DNA of 60,916 nucleotides from QYOJ01 sp964449285 (GTDB taxonomy: Bacteria > Bacteroidota > Bacteroidia > Bacteroidales > FEN-979): assembly GCA_964449285.1 (NCBI GenBank), contig CAYUZX010000014.1, positions 1 through 60,916 on the forward strand, written 5' to 3'. Shown piece after piece: positions 51,541 through 59,929 of the stretch. The notes below the pieces were generated by a model. The model was not told where the DNA came from. It did not search any database and worked only from the letters and a program-made list of their open reading frames with translations. How positions within the stretch are numbered: the first letter of the stretch is position 1; the number at the start of each line of letters is the position of its first letter. Both the position numbers and the translations under genes were made by a program.

Positions 51541-51996
51541 TCTCTGAATTTCGTTTGTAACCTATCTGTTTTCTGGGGTCTTGTGGCGGGTTCAATAACT
51601 GTTTCAGAGCATTGAATATCAATTGGATATCTTCCCTATTCTTTACTACTTGCTTTTCAAATTGCTCCAGTTTTAGCAAGATGTCTTTATGAGTTAACAA
51701 CAGCTCACGATTGCAACTCCCTGCTCCGTAAAAACCATAGGAGTATAACGAATACCGCCCCAACTTGAGGTGCCAGTTTGGCTCCTCAAATTCTGAAGCT
51801 CCTCCATATTTAGCTCAAACATAAAATCAGGCGGAAACCTTTCGATATTTCGCTTTACAGCTCGTTTTAATTGCTTTGTTTCTACTCCATACAGCCCTGC
51901 AAGGTCATAATCAATCATAACCTTCTGCTCTCTGATTAGGTATATTTTATTAATGATTATTTCTTCCGGGACATTTACTAAATCTTGTTTTTTCAT
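51536..51996 (-). pseudogene. ORF6N domain DNA-binding protein, internal deletion and frameshift
   Basis: The first frame (51996-51694) encodes the ORF6N N-terminus: IREQKVMIDYDLAGLYGVETK, RFPPDFMFEL and MVFTEQGVA, then stops. The family's next part continues in another frame from 51711: RELLLTHKDILLKLEQFEKQV, down to IGYKRNSEK. Compared with family members, the stretch usually reading like LSSVLNSERAI...IMRxFxxL is missing, about 24 codons, and the join shifts the frame. ORF6N proteins occur in phages and mobile regions of Bacteroidota, but this copy is not functional as it stands unless the short N-terminal product has a role. Confidence 0.82.
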
Positions 51997-52122
51997 GCTT
52001 CATGTTTTATAGTATCGCAAAACACGATCTGGGTTTAAAGGAATTTTTTCCATTAATCCGTTTTAATATGAGAAGGTACATTAAAAAAGGAAAGTTCTCA
52101 ACAAGTGAACTACGGGTTGGAG

Positions 52123-52150
52123 GCTGCAAACTGCCAACTGAAGACTGTCA
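52123..52150. repeat. heptamer array beside the small coiled-coil membrane protein
   Basis: GCTGCAA, ACTGCCA, ACTGAAG, ACTGTCA in phase; ACTGCCA is the reverse complement of the TGGCAGT/GTTGGCA family. It ends 7 bp before the stop codon of the gene at 52158. Confidence 0.65.
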
Positions 52151-52157
52151 TAATCCC

Positions 52158-52544
52158 CTACAAAAGTCCAGCGTTCTTCAGGATCTCAGAAAGTTTTGGT
52201 TGGGTTCTGGCATAATCAACCAGCACGCCAAGGATTTTCTGATCCTGCTTCTTCAAGGGAGCTAATGAAAGTTTTCGATCCCAGAATGCAAAGCCGAACA
52301 CGCTGATCATCATTGTGGTAAAAATACCGATGATAGCCCAAAGGAAGTTAAAAAGTTGGTCGAAGCGTTCGTCTATTGCTTCAAAGCGGGAATTCACCTC
52401 TGATTGCAGTGATTCAACCTTTTGTTCTGTCCGGATGATCCGGTCGCGATCATCGAGGGTAAACGGGATCTCTTTTACTTCAGCTTTCACCAAAACAGGA
52501 AGTAATAGCACAACGATCCAGAATAATTTTTTAAGTGCTTTCAT
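52158..52544 (-). CDS. small exported coiled-coil membrane protein, unknown function
   Basis: 128 residues. Signal peptide or first helix (LFWIVVLLLPVLVKA), a charged segment with LDDRDRIIRTEQKVESLQ, a heptad region in which NSRFEAIDERFDQL gives a parallel coiled coil, then a transmembrane helix (LWAIIGIFTTMMISVFGFAFW) and a cytoplasmic tail ending KLSEILKNAGLL. I recognise it as a recurrent accessory protein of Bacteroidota with variable numbers of F-x-A-I-D-type heptads; no function is known. The leader carries a 7-bp hairpin (GGATTAA/TTAATCC, 52553-52575) just before the start. Confidence 0.72.
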   Translation of the reverse strand: MKALKKLFWIVVLLLPVLVKAEVKEIPFTLDDRDRIIRTEQKVESLQSEVNSRFEAIDERFDQLFNFLWAIIGIFTTMMISVFGFAFWDRKLSLAPLKKQDQKILGVLVDYARTQPKLSEILKNAGLL

Positions 52545-52586
52545 TTTTTCACGGATTAAAGTTCACCCTTAATCCAGTTAGTAGCA

Positions 52587-52594
52587 CAAAGGTA
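52587..52594 (-). promoter_or_regulatory. -7 box for the coiled-coil membrane protein
   Basis: TACCTTTG on the minus strand (TAnnTTTG), 43 bp upstream of the ATG at 52544, upstream of the leader hairpin. Confidence 0.45.
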
Positions 52595-52636
52595 ATACAG
52601 TTTTGTCGGAAAGTTTTCGACAAGTCGACTTTAAAC

Positions 52637-52779
52637 TGGATCCTAGGTGCTGGCTCCTGGATCCTGGATAACTTGATGATTGATAGAAATCGAAAATCGG
52701 ATAATTCGGAGATCATATCCCCTCGCACTCTCATACCCTCTTACCCTCATACCTTTATCCTTCTCACGTCTCACGTCCT
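52637..52779. repeat. degenerate heptamer tract running into an assembly gap
   Basis: TGGATCC, TAGGTGC, TGGCTCC, TGGATCC, TGGATAA in phase at 52637-52671, then less regular 7/8-bp units rich in CCCTC and ending CTCACGT, CTCACGT (52763-52776) at the gap. The last unit matches the array at the window end (60869). Confidence 0.6.
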
Positions 52780-52879
52780 NNNNNNNNNNNNNNNNNNNNN
52801 NNNNNNNNNNNNNNNNNNNNNNNNNNNNNNNNNNNNNNNNNNNNNNNNNNNNNNNNNNNNNNNNNNNNNNNNNNNNNNN
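52780..52879. other. assembly gap (100 N)
   Basis: Exactly 100 N, unknown true size; it removes the 3' end of elbB. The left edge is heptamer repeat. Confidence 0.99.
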
Positions 52880-53503
52880 TACGATATTCTCCGTCCCATC
52901 AGCGATCTCACTGATTCGTGCATCCAGCATATAACAGGGTGTTGTAAAGAGCCTCCTTTCGTGATCGATCACCACCTCTCCGTGTGAGGTTTTTATATAC
53001 TGGTTCCCCATTTTCTTGATAAACTCACCCGAAGCCGGATCCTGACCTGTAGTAAGGTTCCTGCCACTGAATAGTTTTGCCAGGATTACCGGTGCAATGC
53101 ACATAGCCCCAATGGGTTTTCCTGCATTGAAGGTGGATAGGATAGCTCGCTCAACGTCGGAATTAACCGTGCAATCATCTCCCTTGAACGCCCAGTCGCA
53201 TAGGTTCTTTGCTGCACCAAATCCTCCCGGAATGATCAATCCGTCGTATAACTCCGGACTGTAAACACTCAACGGTTTGATGTTTCCCCTTGAAATACGT
53301 GCGGACTCTTCAAGCACGTTACGGGTTTCATTGCTTTCTTCGCCTTTGAGGTGGTTGATTACATGAGCTTGTTTTATATCCGGAGCAAAACATTGATATG
53401 CAGCTCCCTGTTTATCAATGGCTAATAGTGTCAGAACGGCTTCGTGAACCTCAGCTCCGTCGTAAACACCACAACCAGCTAAAATGACGGCAAATTGTTT
53501 CAT
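52880..53503 (-). CDS. elbB: ElbB-type DJ-1/PfpI family glyoxalase, 3' end in gap
   Basis: 208 residues are readable before the gap; the family is ~217 long, so only the tail is missing. Class I glutamine-amidotransferase-like fold: FAVILAGCGVYDGAEVHEAV at the N-terminus, LIIPGGFGAAKNL, and the nucleophile elbow with Cys in IGAMCIAPV near residue 134. E. coli ElbB has weak glyoxalase activity and was linked to isoprenoid production; its physiological role is uncertain. Divergent from the sugar-nucleotide cluster with overlapping promoters. Confidence 0.88.
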
Positions 53504-53540
53504 GATATACCAGGTTTGATCAATAATGCGTTACAAAGAC

Positions 53541-53563
53541 CAAAGATAAATATTTTACCTTTG
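53541..53563. promoter_or_regulatory. back-to-back -7 boxes, elbB and UDP-GlcNAc3NAcA cluster
   Basis: TATCTTTG on minus (53541-53548, toward elbB) and TACCTTTG on plus (53556-53563, toward the aminotransferase at 53603) are only 7 bp apart, so the two promoters must compete or be co-regulated. Exact -33 TTTG boxes are not seen. Confidence 0.55.
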
Positions 53564-53602
53564 CAGGAAACTTTGTAGACATCCCCAGCTAACAGAATTG
53601 CA

Positions 53603-54733
53603 ATGAAGAAAATCCAGATGGTCGACCTGCAACAGCAGTACCAGCAGATCAAACCCGAAATCGACAAAGGAATCCAGGATGTAATCAATGCCTGTGCTTT
53701 TATCAACGGCCCGGCAGTTAAATCGTTTCAGACAAACCTTGAATCATACCTTGGTGTCAGGCATGTAATCCCCTGTGCCAATGGTACCGATGCCCTGCAG
53801 GTATCAATGATGGCTCTCGGACTTCAACCGGGCGATGAGGTGATCACCACCTCGTTTACCTTCATAGCCACAGCAGAAGTCATTGCCCTTCTCAAACTAA
53901 TTCCGGTGCTGGTGGATGTGGATCCCGATACATTTAATATCAATCCTGAAGCAATCATACGGGCTATTACACCAAAGACCAGGGCAATCGTCCCGGTGCA
54001 CCTTTTCGGTCAATCTGCTCCGATGGAGGAGATCATGAAGATTGCCAGCCAGCATAACCTATTTGTTATTGAAGACAACTGCCAGGCTATTGGCTCTGAG
54101 TATATCTTTGATGATGAATCTCAAAAAAAGACCGGTACAATCGGGCATGTGGGTTGTACCTCTTTCTTTCCGTCAAAAAACCTGGGATGTTATGGCGACG
54201 GAGGAGCGATCTTTACCAACGATGATGAACTTGCCAACCAGTTGCGCGTGATCGTCAATCATGGCATGACTGTTCGTTATTACCACGATCTGATTGGTAT
54301 AAACTCCCGTTTGGACAGCATCCAGGCAGCCGTGTTGAACGTGAAGCTAAAACACCTGGATGAGTATGCAGCAAAGCGTCGTGCAGCAGCTGATTATTAC
54401 GATAGGACTTTCGCCGGACATCCACGGTTGAAAACACCAGTGCGGTATCCCAAATCCACACATGTGTTTCATCAGTACACAATTGTTACCAGTAATATCA
54501 ACCGGAAAGCACTCATGGAGTTCATGGCATCCAAAGAGATTCCTGTCATGATCTATTACCCAGTCCCCCTCCATCTACAGAAAGCCTACCTGGATCCACG
54601 TTATAAAGAGGGAGATTTCCCTGTAACCGAAGCGCTCTCCGAGCATGTGATCTCTTTGCCGATGCATACTGAGCTGGATGAAGAGCAATTGGCATATATC
54701 ACCTCTTCTCTCCTCGGATTCATTAACCACTAG
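53603..54733 (+). CDS. DegT/DnrJ/EryC1 aminotransferase (WbpE/WlbC-like)
   Basis: 376 residues. PLP sugar aminotransferase: IQMVDLQQQYQQIKPEID at the N-terminus, PCANGTDALQVSMMALGL, the lysine in SFFPSKNLGCYGDGGA (~189), and HQYTI near the C-terminus. In the WbpE role it aminates the 3-keto sugar made by the oxidoreductase two genes downstream, giving UDP-GlcNAc(3NH2)A. The context (N-acetyltransferase, WbpB-like oxidoreductase, UDP-sugar dehydrogenase) strongly supports this over other sugar aminotransferases. First gene of the cluster. Confidence 0.9.
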   Translation: MKKIQMVDLQQQYQQIKPEIDKGIQDVINACAFINGPAVKSFQTNLESYLGVRHVIPCANGTDALQVSMMALGLQPGDEVITTSFTFIATAEVIALLKLIPVLVDVDPDTFNINPEAIIRAITPKTRAIVPVHLFGQSAPMEEIMKIASQHNLFVIEDNCQAIGSEYIFDDESQKKTGTIGHVGCTSFFPSKNLGCYGDGGAIFTNDDELANQLRVIVNHGMTVRYYHDLIGINSRLDSIQAAVLNVKLKHLDEYAAKRRAAADYYDRTFAGHPRLKTPVRYPKSTHVFHQYTIVTSNINRKALMEFMASKEIPVMIYYPVPLHLQKAYLDPRYKEGDFPVTEALSEHVISLPMHTELDEEQLAYITSSLLGFINH

Positions 54734-54737
54734 CCTT

Positions 54738-55319
54738 ATGGAGAAACCCTATTTCGCCCACGAAACCGCTGTCATCGATGATGGTTGCTCCATCGGAAAA
54801 GGAACCAGAATATGGCATTTCACACACCTCATGAAGGGATGCGAAATAGGCGAAAATTGCAATTTCGGCCAAAATGTTGTCGTCTCTCCAGGTGTAAAAC
54901 TGGGTGACAACGTGAAAGTGCAGAACAATGTCTCGATTTATACCGGCGTCATCTGCGAAGAGGATGTCTTCCTTGGCCCCTCTATGGTATTTACAAACAT
55001 CACCAATCCGCGGAGTGCTGTAATGCGGCGGGATCAATACGAGCAAACACTGGTCAGAAAAGGAGTTTCAATCGGTGCAAACGCCACCATTGTATGCGGA
55101 CATGAAATCGGCCGGTTTGCATTTATCGGGGCTGGTGCTGTTGTAACCAAAGACGTTCCTGCATACGCACTGATCGTCGGAAATCCGGGGAGACAACTTG
55201 GCTGGATGAGCGAATTTGGCCATCGATTGAAATTTGATGCTAAGGGCATAGCTATCTGTCCGGAGAGCAACGAGCGATATCAATTACGAAATGGGATTGT
55301 AACGAAACTACCTGATTGA
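54738..55319 (+). CDS. sugar 3-amino N-acetyltransferase, left-handed beta-helix (WbpD/WlbB-like)
   Basis: 193 residues from the ATG at 54738, 4 bp after the aminotransferase stop; the frame is open upstream into that gene but the extension is not family-like. Hexapeptide-repeat acyltransferase: IGKGTRIWHFTHLMKGCEIGENCNF-type rungs, with VFTNITNPRS forming the active-site loop of the WbpD family. It acetylates the 3-amino group to give UDP-2,3-diacetamido-2,3-dideoxy-glucuronate. Followed by the oxidoreductase after 1 bp. Confidence 0.9.
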   Translation: MEKPYFAHETAVIDDGCSIGKGTRIWHFTHLMKGCEIGENCNFGQNVVVSPGVKLGDNVKVQNNVSIYTGVICEEDVFLGPSMVFTNITNPRSAVMRRDQYEQTLVRKGVSIGANATIVCGHEIGRFAFIGAGAVVTKDVPAYALIVGNPGRQLGWMSEFGHRLKFDAKGIAICPESNERYQLRNGIVTKLPD

Positions 55320-55320
55320 C

Positions 55321-56310
55321 ATGACATCCAATACGAAACCGCTGAATTTCGCCCTGATTGGCGCCGCCGGGTATATTGCCCCGCGTCACATGAAGGCGAT
55401 CAAAGAGACGGGAAATAACCTCCTGGCAGCTTTGGACCCATATGACGGGGTGGGGATCATGGACAGCTTTTTCCCCAATGCCGACTTCTTCATTGAACCT
55501 GAACGGTTCGACCGTCACCTCGACAAACTTAGGAGACTGGCTCACGCTAAAAACCGGTTAGCCGACTGTAAAGTGGATTACGTTAGCATTTGCTCACCGA
55601 ATTATATGCATGATGCTCATATCCGACTGGCATTAAGAAATGATGCACATGCCATCTGTGAAAAACCAATCGTACTGAATCCCTGGAACGTGGATGCATT
55701 GAAAACCATTGAAAAAGAGTCAGGGAAAAAAGTCTATACCATCCTTCAACTGAGACACCATCCGGCAATCCTCTCCCTGAAAGAGAAAATAGAAAAGGGC
55801 GCTAAAAACCAGATTCATGATGTTGATCTTACTTACATCACCTCACGGGGAAAATGGTACCACCGTTCCTGGAAAGGGAATCTTGAGAAGTCGGGAGGAA
55901 TCGGCACGAATATCGGTGTTCATTTTTTTGATATGCTTTCCTGGATCTTTGGCGACGTGAAAGAGAATCATGTCCACATGCTAACGGAAAGCAGGGCTGC
56001 GGGGTTGCTAGAGCTTAACCGGGCCCGGGTCAGGTGGTTCCTCAGCCTGAATAACGAAGATGTCCCAGTTGCATTGAAAAAGAGTGGCAAGACCACTTAC
56101 CGCTCCCTGTCAATCGACGGGGAGGAATTTGAGTTCAGCGATGGATTTACGGATCTTCATACGATCAGCTACAAGGAAATATTGGCAGGAAAAGGCTATG
56201 GATTGAAGGATGCCCGATCCAGCATCAACATCGTATATAATATACGGAACTCCCATCCTGTTGGGCTTAAAGGGAATTACCATCCTTTGTTGAAGCAAAT
56301 TTCAATCTGA
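55321..56310 (+). CDS. Gfo/Idh/MocA oxidoreductase (WbpB/WlbA-like)
   Basis: 329 residues. Rossmann N-terminus ALIGAAGYIAPRHMKAI, the EKP motif (CEKPIVLNPWNVD) with its catalytic Lys near residue 117, and GTNIGVHFFDML containing the catalytic His. The WbpB/WlbA subfamily oxidises C3 of UDP-GlcNAcA; in known members the NADH is recycled with 2-oxoglutarate. It begins 1 bp after the acetyltransferase, so the three genes are tightly coupled. Confidence 0.92.
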   Translation: MTSNTKPLNFALIGAAGYIAPRHMKAIKETGNNLLAALDPYDGVGIMDSFFPNADFFIEPERFDRHLDKLRRLAHAKNRLADCKVDYVSICSPNYMHDAHIRLALRNDAHAICEKPIVLNPWNVDALKTIEKESGKKVYTILQLRHHPAILSLKEKIEKGAKNQIHDVDLTYITSRGKWYHRSWKGNLEKSGGIGTNIGVHFFDMLSWIFGDVKENHVHMLTESRAAGLLELNRARVRWFLSLNNEDVPVALKKSGKTTYRSLSIDGEEFEFSDGFTDLHTISYKEILAGKGYGLKDARSSINIVYNIRNSHPVGLKGNYHPLLKQISI

Positions 56311-56346
56311 TTAATTCCCCATAATGAATAACCTTCAAAACCAGAA

Positions 56347-57648
56347 ATGGATATGAACCTCTATGATAAACTATTGAAGAAAGAGACGAAACTTTCCGTG
56401 ATCGGTCTTGGATATGTCGGATTACCAATTGCACTTGAATTTGGCCGGAAAATCAGCGTGGTTGGATTTGACATCAAGGAAGAACGCATTGAGATGATGC
56501 GTAACCGGAAAGATCCTAGCGAAGAGCTGCCAACGGAAGCCTTTGATGGGTGTGATATCTCCTTTACTTCCAATCCGGAAGATCTGCGGGAATGTTCCTT
56601 TCATGTGGTTGCTGTCCCAACACCAATAAACAGCCATAACCTGCCTGATCTCTCTCCGCTTATTAAAGCTAGCGAGACGGTTGGGAGAATTCTGAAGAAA
56701 GGTGACTATGTAGTTTATGAATCAACTGTTTATCCTGGCGCTACCGAAGAAGATTGTGTTCCCGTCCTGGAGGAGTTCTCCGGACTGAAGATGGGGAAGG
56801 ATTTTAAAGTGGGATACTCCCCTGAACGAATCAATCCAGGCGACAAAGTCAATACGCTTACAACCGTTGTAAAGATTGTGTCAGGATGCGATGAAGAGGC
56901 TCTGGATATCGTGGCCCGGACCTATGAGCTGGTTGTTACAGCAGGTGTTCACAGGGCGCCTACCCTGAAAGTTGCCGAAGCGGCAAAGATCATAGAGAAT
57001 GCACAGCGCGACATCAACATCGCATTCATGAATGAACTTTCGGTGATCTTCAACCGGATGGGAGTGAATATTTACGATGTGCTTGAAGCTGCCGGGACCA
57101 AATGGAATTTTCTGAAGTTTTATCCCGGACTTGTTGGCGGGCATTGCATCGGGATCGATCCCTATTACCTTACCTATAAGGCTGAAGAATATCGCTACCA
57201 CGCCCGGGTAATCAATGCAGGAAGGTATATTAACGATTCGATGGGTTTTTATATTGCCAAACAGACCGTAAAAAAGCTGATTGCCGCCGGGAAAAATGTG
57301 TTACACGCCAGGGCTCTGGTAATGGGAACGACCTTCAAGGAGAATGTCAGCGATGTAAGGAATAGCCGCGTAGCGGACCTGGTTAGCGAACTAAAGCAGT
57401 ACGGAGTAGAAGTGGATGTGACCGATCCTTTTGCTAACAGTAAGGAACTTATGCAGGAGTATCACTTTGGGCTGACCGAATCATTGCGGAATGATTACGA
57501 TGTAATTATTGTTGCGGTAAGTCATACGCCCTACCTGGAGTTGACGGAGGAATACTTTAAAAGCATTTCCAGTGATCATGGAATTTTGATAGATGTGAAA
57601 GGAATCTTCAGGAATAAAGTGAAAGATTTAGTATATTGGAGCCTGTAA
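56347..57648 (+). CDS. UDP-N-acetylhexosamine 6-dehydrogenase (TviB/WbpA/WbpO family)
   Basis: 433 residues. NAD-binding VIGLGYVGLPIALEFG near residues 18-33, PINSHNLPDLSPLIKAS, YSPERINPGD, and the catalytic Cys in GGHCIGIDPYY (~266). It performs two successive oxidations at C6. Sequence closeness to TviB leaves open whether the substrate is UDP-GlcNAc or UDP-GalNAc; the three genes upstream make UDP-GlcNAc the natural choice. The stop codon TAA (57646-57648) overlaps the start of a heptamer array that runs into an assembly gap. Confidence 0.92.
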   Translation: MDMNLYDKLLKKETKLSVIGLGYVGLPIALEFGRKISVVGFDIKEERIEMMRNRKDPSEELPTEAFDGCDISFTSNPEDLRECSFHVVAVPTPINSHNLPDLSPLIKASETVGRILKKGDYVVYESTVYPGATEEDCVPVLEEFSGLKMGKDFKVGYSPERINPGDKVNTLTTVVKIVSGCDEEALDIVARTYELVVTAGVHRAPTLKVAEAAKIIENAQRDINIAFMNELSVIFNRMGVNIYDVLEAAGTKWNFLKFYPGLVGGHCIGIDPYYLTYKAEEYRYHARVINAGRYINDSMGFYIAKQTVKKLIAAGKNVLHARALVMGTTFKENVSDVRNSRVADLVSELKQYGVEVDVTDPFANSKELMQEYHFGLTESLRNDYDVIIVAVSHTPYLELTEEYFKSISSDHGILIDVKGIFRNKVKDLVYWSL

Positions 57649-57790
57649 TTCAATTACGAATTACGAATTANNNNNNNNNNNNNNNNNNNNNNNNNNNNNN
57701 NNNNNNNNNNNNNNNNNNNNNNNNNNNNNNNNNNNNNNNNNNNNNNNNNNNNNNNNNNNNNNNNNNNNNNAATTACGAATTACGAATTAA
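57645..57790. repeat. heptamer array AATTACG across an assembly gap
   Basis: Left side: GTAATTC, AATTACG, AATTACG, AATTA up to 57670. Right side: AATTACG, AATTACG, AATTAAT from 57771. The same unit on both sides shows that the gap is the array itself. Confidence 0.9.
57671..57770. other. assembly gap (100 N)
   Basis: Exactly 100 N; the flanks carry the same 7-bp unit on both sides, so the join is probably correct and only repeat copies are missing. Confidence 0.98.
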
Positions 57791-57801
57791 TAATTGCAGT
57801 C

Positions 57802-58833
57802 ATGAAAATATTGGTAACAGGGGGAACTGGGTATATTGGATCACATACCGTGGTGGAACTTCAGCAAAAAGGGTATGAGGTGATCATTGTCGACAACCTT
57901 TCCAACTCCTCCATTGAGGTTCTGGATAACATTGCCAGGATTACCGGTACGCGACCCATGTTTGAGCAGTTTGACCTGACTGATCAGAAGAGGACTGCCA
58001 ACTTTTTTCAAACTCATAGCGACATTGAAGCCATCATTCACTTCGCGGCCTTCAAGGCAGTGGGAGAGTCGGTGGAGAAGCCTCTGAAGTACTACCGGAA
58101 TAACCTGGATTCACTGATGAATATTCTGCAGGGAATGATTGATAACAATATCCGGAATATTGTATTCTCTTCTTCCTGTACGGTTTACGGACAGCCAGAC
58201 AAGCTCCCGGTAAGTGAAGACTCTCCGATCAAGAAAGCCTGGTCTCCTTATGGTAACACGAAACAGATGTCGGAAGAAATTATTTCATTTACCAGTGATG
58301 TAAATGATATTCAGGCGATTTTGTTGAGGTATTTTAACCCGATTGGGGCTCATGAGTCGGCCCTGATTGGTGAACTCCCCATCGGTGTCCCCAACTGCCT
58401 GATGCCCTATATCACACAAACTGCTATTGGTATCCGGGCGTTTCTCCGGGTTTGGGGCAACGATTATCCCACTCCCGACGGGACCGCCATTCGCGATTAT
58501 ATCCATGTAGTTGATCTGGCAAAAGCTCATGTAATAGCCATCGAACGGATGATCGGGAAGCAAAGCAAACAAAAGGTAGAGGTATTCAACCTTGGTACAG
58601 GGAATGGATTCTCGGTGATGGAGGTAATCAAATCGTTTGAGAGATCGACAGGTGTGAAGTTGAATTATCGGATTATGGAGCGTAGGCCGGGAGATATTGA
58701 ACAGGTTTGGTCCGACACTGAATATGCCAACAAGGAACTTGGGTGGAAGGCAGAGAAGACACTCGACGAGATGACGCTTTCGGCATGGAAATGGGAAAAA
58801 GCGCTGAAAAGAAATAGCGAAATAGTGAAATAG
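57802..58833 (+). CDS. galE: UDP-glucose 4-epimerase
   Basis: 343 residues. Interconverts UDP-Glc and UDP-Gal (perhaps also the N-acetyl forms). Extended SDR: GGTGYIGSH at residues 7-15, SSSCTVYG, and the catalytic Tyr and Lys in YGNTK (~149-153). A normal C-terminus is present except for the last residues (RNSEIVK), which are encoded by three 8-bp units AAATAGCG/AAATAGTG/AAATAGCG containing the stop codon. It precedes rfbB by 13 bp. Confidence 0.95.
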   Translation: MKILVTGGTGYIGSHTVVELQQKGYEVIIVDNLSNSSIEVLDNIARITGTRPMFEQFDLTDQKRTANFFQTHSDIEAIIHFAAFKAVGESVEKPLKYYRNNLDSLMNILQGMIDNNIRNIVFSSSCTVYGQPDKLPVSEDSPIKKAWSPYGNTKQMSEEIISFTSDVNDIQAILLRYFNPIGAHESALIGELPIGVPNCLMPYITQTAIGIRAFLRVWGNDYPTPDGTAIRDYIHVVDLAKAHVIAIERMIGKQSKQKVEVFNLGTGNGFSVMEVIKSFERSTGVKLNYRIMERRPGDIEQVWSDTEYANKELGWKAEKTLDEMTLSAWKWEKALKRNSEIVK

Positions 58834-58837
58834 CGAA
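58812..58837. repeat. 8-bp array at the galE stop codon
   Basis: AAATAGCG, AAATAGTG, AAATAGCG (58812-58835), then AA. The reading frame crosses two TAG triplets out of frame before using the third as its stop. Confidence 0.75.
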
Positions 58838-58846
58838 AACGAAAAG

Positions 58847-59902
58847 ATGAAAACAATATTAATCACAGGCGGAGCGGGCTTCATCGGGTCGCATGTAGTT
58901 CGTCTCTTTGTAAGCAAATATCCAAAATACAGAATCATTAACCTTGATAACCTGACCTATGCAGGCAATCTGGAGAATCTTCGCGACATCCAAGATATGC
59001 CCAATTACGAGTTTGTGAAAGCAGATATTGTTGAAGGTCTGACAGTTATGGAGATTTTTAAAGCCTATAACATTGATGGCGTGATCCATTTGGCTGCCGA
59101 GTCGCATGTCGACAGGTCGATCAGTAGTCCGATGGAATTTGTATACACCAATATTGTAGGCACTGTCAATCTCTTAAATGCCGCACGCGATGCCTGGAAA
59201 GATAGCACGGAAAATGACAAACGCTTTTACCATATCTCCACGGATGAGGTGTATGGTTCGTTGGGTAAAACAGGTTTTTTTAAGGAGACAACCGCATACG
59301 ACCCACGAAGCCCTTATTCTGCTTCCAAAGCCAGTTCTGACCATCTGGCACGTGCATACTTTCATACATTCGGGCTTCCTGTCGTACTTTCGAATTGTTC
59401 CAACAATTATGGTTCGTTTCAATTCCCTGAAAAACTGATTCCCCTGTCCATCAACAATATCAAGCATAACAAACCGATTCCTATTTACGGGAAAGGAGAA
59501 AACATCCGGGACTGGCTCTATGTGGAGGATCATGCTAATGCCATCGACCTGATTTATCACTGGGGACTTACTGGAGAAACATATAACATCGGGGGAAATA
59601 ACGAATGGCAAAACATTGAATTGATCCGGTTGTTGTGCAGGATCATGGATAAAAAACTTGAACGCGAGTCCGGTGATTCAGAAAAGCTGATTACTTTTGT
59701 TAAGGACAGAGCCGGCCATGATCTTAGGTATGCCATTGACTCCTCAAAGATCCAAAAAGAGCTTGGATGGAAGCCCTCCCTTCAATTTGAAGAGGGGCTG
59801 GGAAAAACCGTTGATTGGTACCTCGCCAACGAAGAGTGGATGAACAATGTTACATCCGGCGGCTATCAGAAGTATTACGACGAACAGTACAGGAAACGAT
59901 AG
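58847..59902 (+). CDS. rfbB: dTDP-glucose 4,6-dehydratase
   Basis: 351 residues. First committed step of dTDP-deoxysugars. GGAGFIGSH at 7-15, the catalytic Asp-Glu in STDEVYG (~131-133), YSASK with the Tyr and Lys near 158-162, and RDWLYVEDH. The rest of the rml pathway (rfbA, C, D) is not in this window. The stop codon TAG at 59900-59902 overlaps a heptamer array. Confidence 0.96.
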   Translation: MKTILITGGAGFIGSHVVRLFVSKYPKYRIINLDNLTYAGNLENLRDIQDMPNYEFVKADIVEGLTVMEIFKAYNIDGVIHLAAESHVDRSISSPMEFVYTNIVGTVNLLNAARDAWKDSTENDKRFYHISTDEVYGSLGKTGFFKETTAYDPRSPYSASKASSDHLARAYFHTFGLPVVLSNCSNNYGSFQFPEKLIPLSINNIKHNKPIPIYGKGENIRDWLYVEDHANAIDLIYHWGLTGETYNIGGNNEWQNIELIRLLCRIMDKKLERESGDSEKLITFVKDRAGHDLRYAIDSSKIQKELGWKPSLQFEEGLGKTVDWYLANEEWMNNVTSGGYQKYYDEQYRKR

Positions 59903-59929
59903 TTGGCAGTAGGCTAGTTGGCAGTTGCT
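59901..59929. repeat. heptamer array between rfbB and fabD stop codons
   Basis: AGTTGGC, AGTAGGC, one extra T, AGTTGGC, AGTTGCT. It fills the whole space between the stops of the two convergent genes. Confidence 0.75.

Noticed and set aside
51536..52544. Prophage or integrative element
   Set aside because: ORF6N genes occur in phages, but no integrase, att repeat, structural or packaging gene is nearby; it is only a remnant.
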